DNA of 64,000 nt from Viscum album. Its lineage: Eukaryota > Streptophyta > Magnoliopsida > Santalales > Viscaceae. This document shows positions 61,761 through 64,000 of this stretch, in pieces. A program made the position numbers and the translations under genes. The stretch spans positions 370,340,067 through 370,404,066 of the forward strand of contig OY728157.1 of NCBI GenBank assembly GCA_963277665.1, written 5' to 3'. Every line of letters begins with the position of its first letter. Within the stretch, counting starts at the first letter, position 1. Below the pieces are notes generated by a model. It had not been told where the DNA came from, ran no database searches, and worked only from the letters and a program-made list of their open reading frames with translations.

Positions 61761-64000
61761 TGTTCAATTATAATTAATATTTTATTAAGTAATTTTAAAT
61801 TAATTATAAATTATTTTTCAATGAAAGTATTTATATAATTTTCCCCCATTTCTAGTTATGCTGATTCTTTTTTAAGGTGAAATGTTTTAGAGGGCTAAAA
61901 TGTGGAGACCATATTTTGGTTTCAGATATTAAATTTTTTTATGAAGATTAAAAATCCATCATAGTTAGATATTAATAAAATAATATAAGATTATTTTATT
62001 TATTTAAATTACTTATTTATGGTATTGTGTTGAAAATTATGTTGTAATTTTTATTATTTGGTCTTAGTGGGAAATATAGATATTTATAGAAGAAATATAT
62101 TCTCTTTATGTGGCATATAATCTACATGAAATCACAAACAACCTTATTTTTTATAAATTTTTCGATAATAACCTTTTTAATTTCATTAATTGGGGCCTTA
62201 TATAGAATGTAGGCCTATAGAAACTTGACCTAGTATATGGCCTTGGAAAGACCAAATAATATACACCTAGCAGAAATCCTACCCAAGATGTTTATTTAAT
62301 GTTTCTCTTAAGTCAGTGACCTAAAATGTTGATTAGCTAGAAAAACCCCATGCAAGATTTCATAGATCTTGGTAGTGATGGAAAATCCATAACCTCAAAT
62401 TATTCTAATTTGATTAGATTTTTTGGAGGTGTTTCCTTCTCTAGACCTTTTATAAGACTCCACCATGGAATCTGACCCATTTTTTCCTTCAAAACTATCA
62501 TCACACTACCTTCAACTAAGGGCCATCACTATAACCATCTCAAAACTTCTGAGGAATACCCCTTTCGATATATTCTTATGACCTCAACCCTTTCCCATCT
62601 ATGAAGAAATATTTCCTTCATATCAACACTAAATCTGGCCTGCTGTTGTCGAACGAGAAAACCACCATCCCCAACATTGACTGCACATTGTGTTTCCATT
62701 ATATCCACATCATCATTCAACTACCACAATCTGCATCAAATCCTCCAAGACACATCCCACAGCCCGCCATACAACATGTAAATTTCCAAGACAAAGACTA
62801 CTCTAAAAGCAAACCTTCTTGTTGAAATTACTAATAGTTGGGCTCAAATATGGGATTTGGATGGAAGATTACATGGTTGTATTTACCACTTGGCTAAAAC
62901 CACAGCTGCATCTAACTTAGAATATGGAGATTATTTTTAATATGTAATTTATAATGTTAATTATTTAATTAGAGAGTAAAAATATTGTTCATAAATGGTG
63001 GAATTATAAGGTTTTACTGGGATATTTAAATATAGTTGCATTGATATCAGGTATATATAATTCATAAGAGTGGGGGAAACTACTTATAAAAGTATATTTT
63101 GGCCCTATTTTTCTTCATTTCATCAAGATATTACCTATTAATACTATGTACAAATTTTTTAGATTTATTTTTGACCTTTATGGGCTAGTGGAGTGAGAAC
63201 CAAAATAAAGGGTATGAAGATGATGACTGAAGAGCAGATAATGTATGTGCAATAATGAACAAAAAAATTTAAGTTAGGGGACTCAAAACCATGACTCAAT
63301 TTTTGATATCTATGGATAAATGATATTTTTATCATTTTTTAATGGTGAAATATAAATATTATGATAAATAAGTTTTTTAATATTAGAACATGAATTTTCT
63401 TTTTTCAATTATGTGTAGAAATATTTTAAAATAATTACAAAATAGTTTTTTATGGATCAAATATTACTTAAAAATTCTATATTTAAATTACGGATGATAT
63501 GATAATAATACATTAATTTTTTATATATTATTTATAATCATATTATAATATGCATGTTGACATTCCATATTCGCATCATAATGTTACATAATGGAAACGT
63601 GGATTATTTTGAAAATTTTCATTTTGATGAAGAGATATATGATTTATAAAATTCTAAAAGGGGAGATTCCATGTTTAATGGGAGTTTTGAAACTCCTTAG
63701 AAGACCAAATATTTGGATGTACATTCATAGGATTATGTTAGTGAGTTATAGGGTGTTGTGACACATTGTTATGGTAGCCATGCCAATTTAGCATATTAGG
63801 TTATTCCACATACTTTTTAATGATAAATTTGATCCAAATACTATAATATTTTTTGTGTAGAGTTTAAATAAGATAGATGTACATTGATATATTCCTTTCC
63901 AAAATCTATATGGGGATAATAATATTTAGTGATTACCAATATATTCATCAACTTATATGTGGTAATATTCTTTATCCTAGAGGTTCTGTGGAAGAAATTA
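61761..64000. other. AT-rich right flank, possible older LTR
   Basis: No gene is seen. A purine-rich agagggctaaaa followed by tgtggagacc at 61901 could be a PPT/LTR junction. tataaaag at 63085-63092 could be the matching TATA box, and the flank could then be the 3' end of the older gypsy element left of C1. This is weakly supported. Overlapping frames at 62529-62825 on both strands have no recognisable domain; this stretch (62440-62830) is less AT-rich than its surroundings. Confidence 0.3.

Noticed and set aside
62529..62825. Overlapping 63- and 74-codon frames as a host gene exon
   Set aside because: No recognisable domain, both strands open at once, and no neighbouring exon-like frame; not enough to call a gene.
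1..64000. CRISPR arrays, tRNA or rRNA genes, bacterial operons
   Set aside because: No regularly spaced short repeats, no cloverleaf with conserved tRNA boxes and no rRNA-like sequence was seen; tggtatcagag matches are retrotransposon primer-binding sites, not tRNA genes.

Overview
The window looks like intergenic heterochromatin of a large-genome seed plant. It is roughly 70% A+T, carries no recognisable host gene, tRNA or rRNA, and is packed with decayed LTR retrotransposons. Primer-binding sites of the tggtatcagag type (initiator tRNA-Met), Ty3/gypsy chromoviruses with integrase-linked chromodomains, and Ty1/copia pol are all typical of plants. The species cannot be named from this sequence.

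Layout. 1-3396: 5' end of a minus-strand chromovirus (called A1 here), cut by the window edge: gag start, PBS and a 2.68 kb 5' LTR. 3397-8570: LTR-like debris, including a plus-strand Tekay-like LTR remnant ending near 6037 and a minus-strand relative of the LTR of element B. 9530-12810: two diverged direct-repeat copies about 2.5 kb apart; one holds a 679 bp GA-rich purine tract. 12811-19147: AT-rich DNA with a badly broken plus-strand Ty3/gypsy pol (RNase H end, then integrase).

19148-61760: I read this 42.6 kb as ONE ancient minus-strand Ty1/copia element (C1) into which four other elements have inserted. From left to right these are: chromovirus A2 (plus, 19934-30161, same family as A1), placed exactly at the C1 LTR/polypurine-tract junction; an ORF-less ~5 kb AT-rich insertion (~31129-36109) with a Tekay-LTR-like end; chromovirus B (minus, ~37299-46491); and a complete Tekay-type chromovirus T (plus, 48520-60921) with 3.83 kb LTRs and a perfect 5 bp target duplication. 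Removing the four insertions leaves a C1 of about 5.8 kb with ~0.78 kb LTRs. Its fragments then read in the correct copia order: LTR, PBS, gag, integrase, reverse transcriptase, RNase H, PPT, LTR. 61761-64000 holds no gene; it may be part of the older element that C1 entered.

The best-preserved coding unit is the T gag-pol (52569-57047). It is a single frame of 1493 codons with no frameshift but 17 premature stops, mostly TGA, which fits loss by cytosine deamination. By eye, LTR divergence (T least, then A2, then B and C1) fits the nesting order. No CRISPR, operon, phage or other prokaryotic system is present. The main interest is the nested architecture and the repeated sequence elements inside the LTRs.
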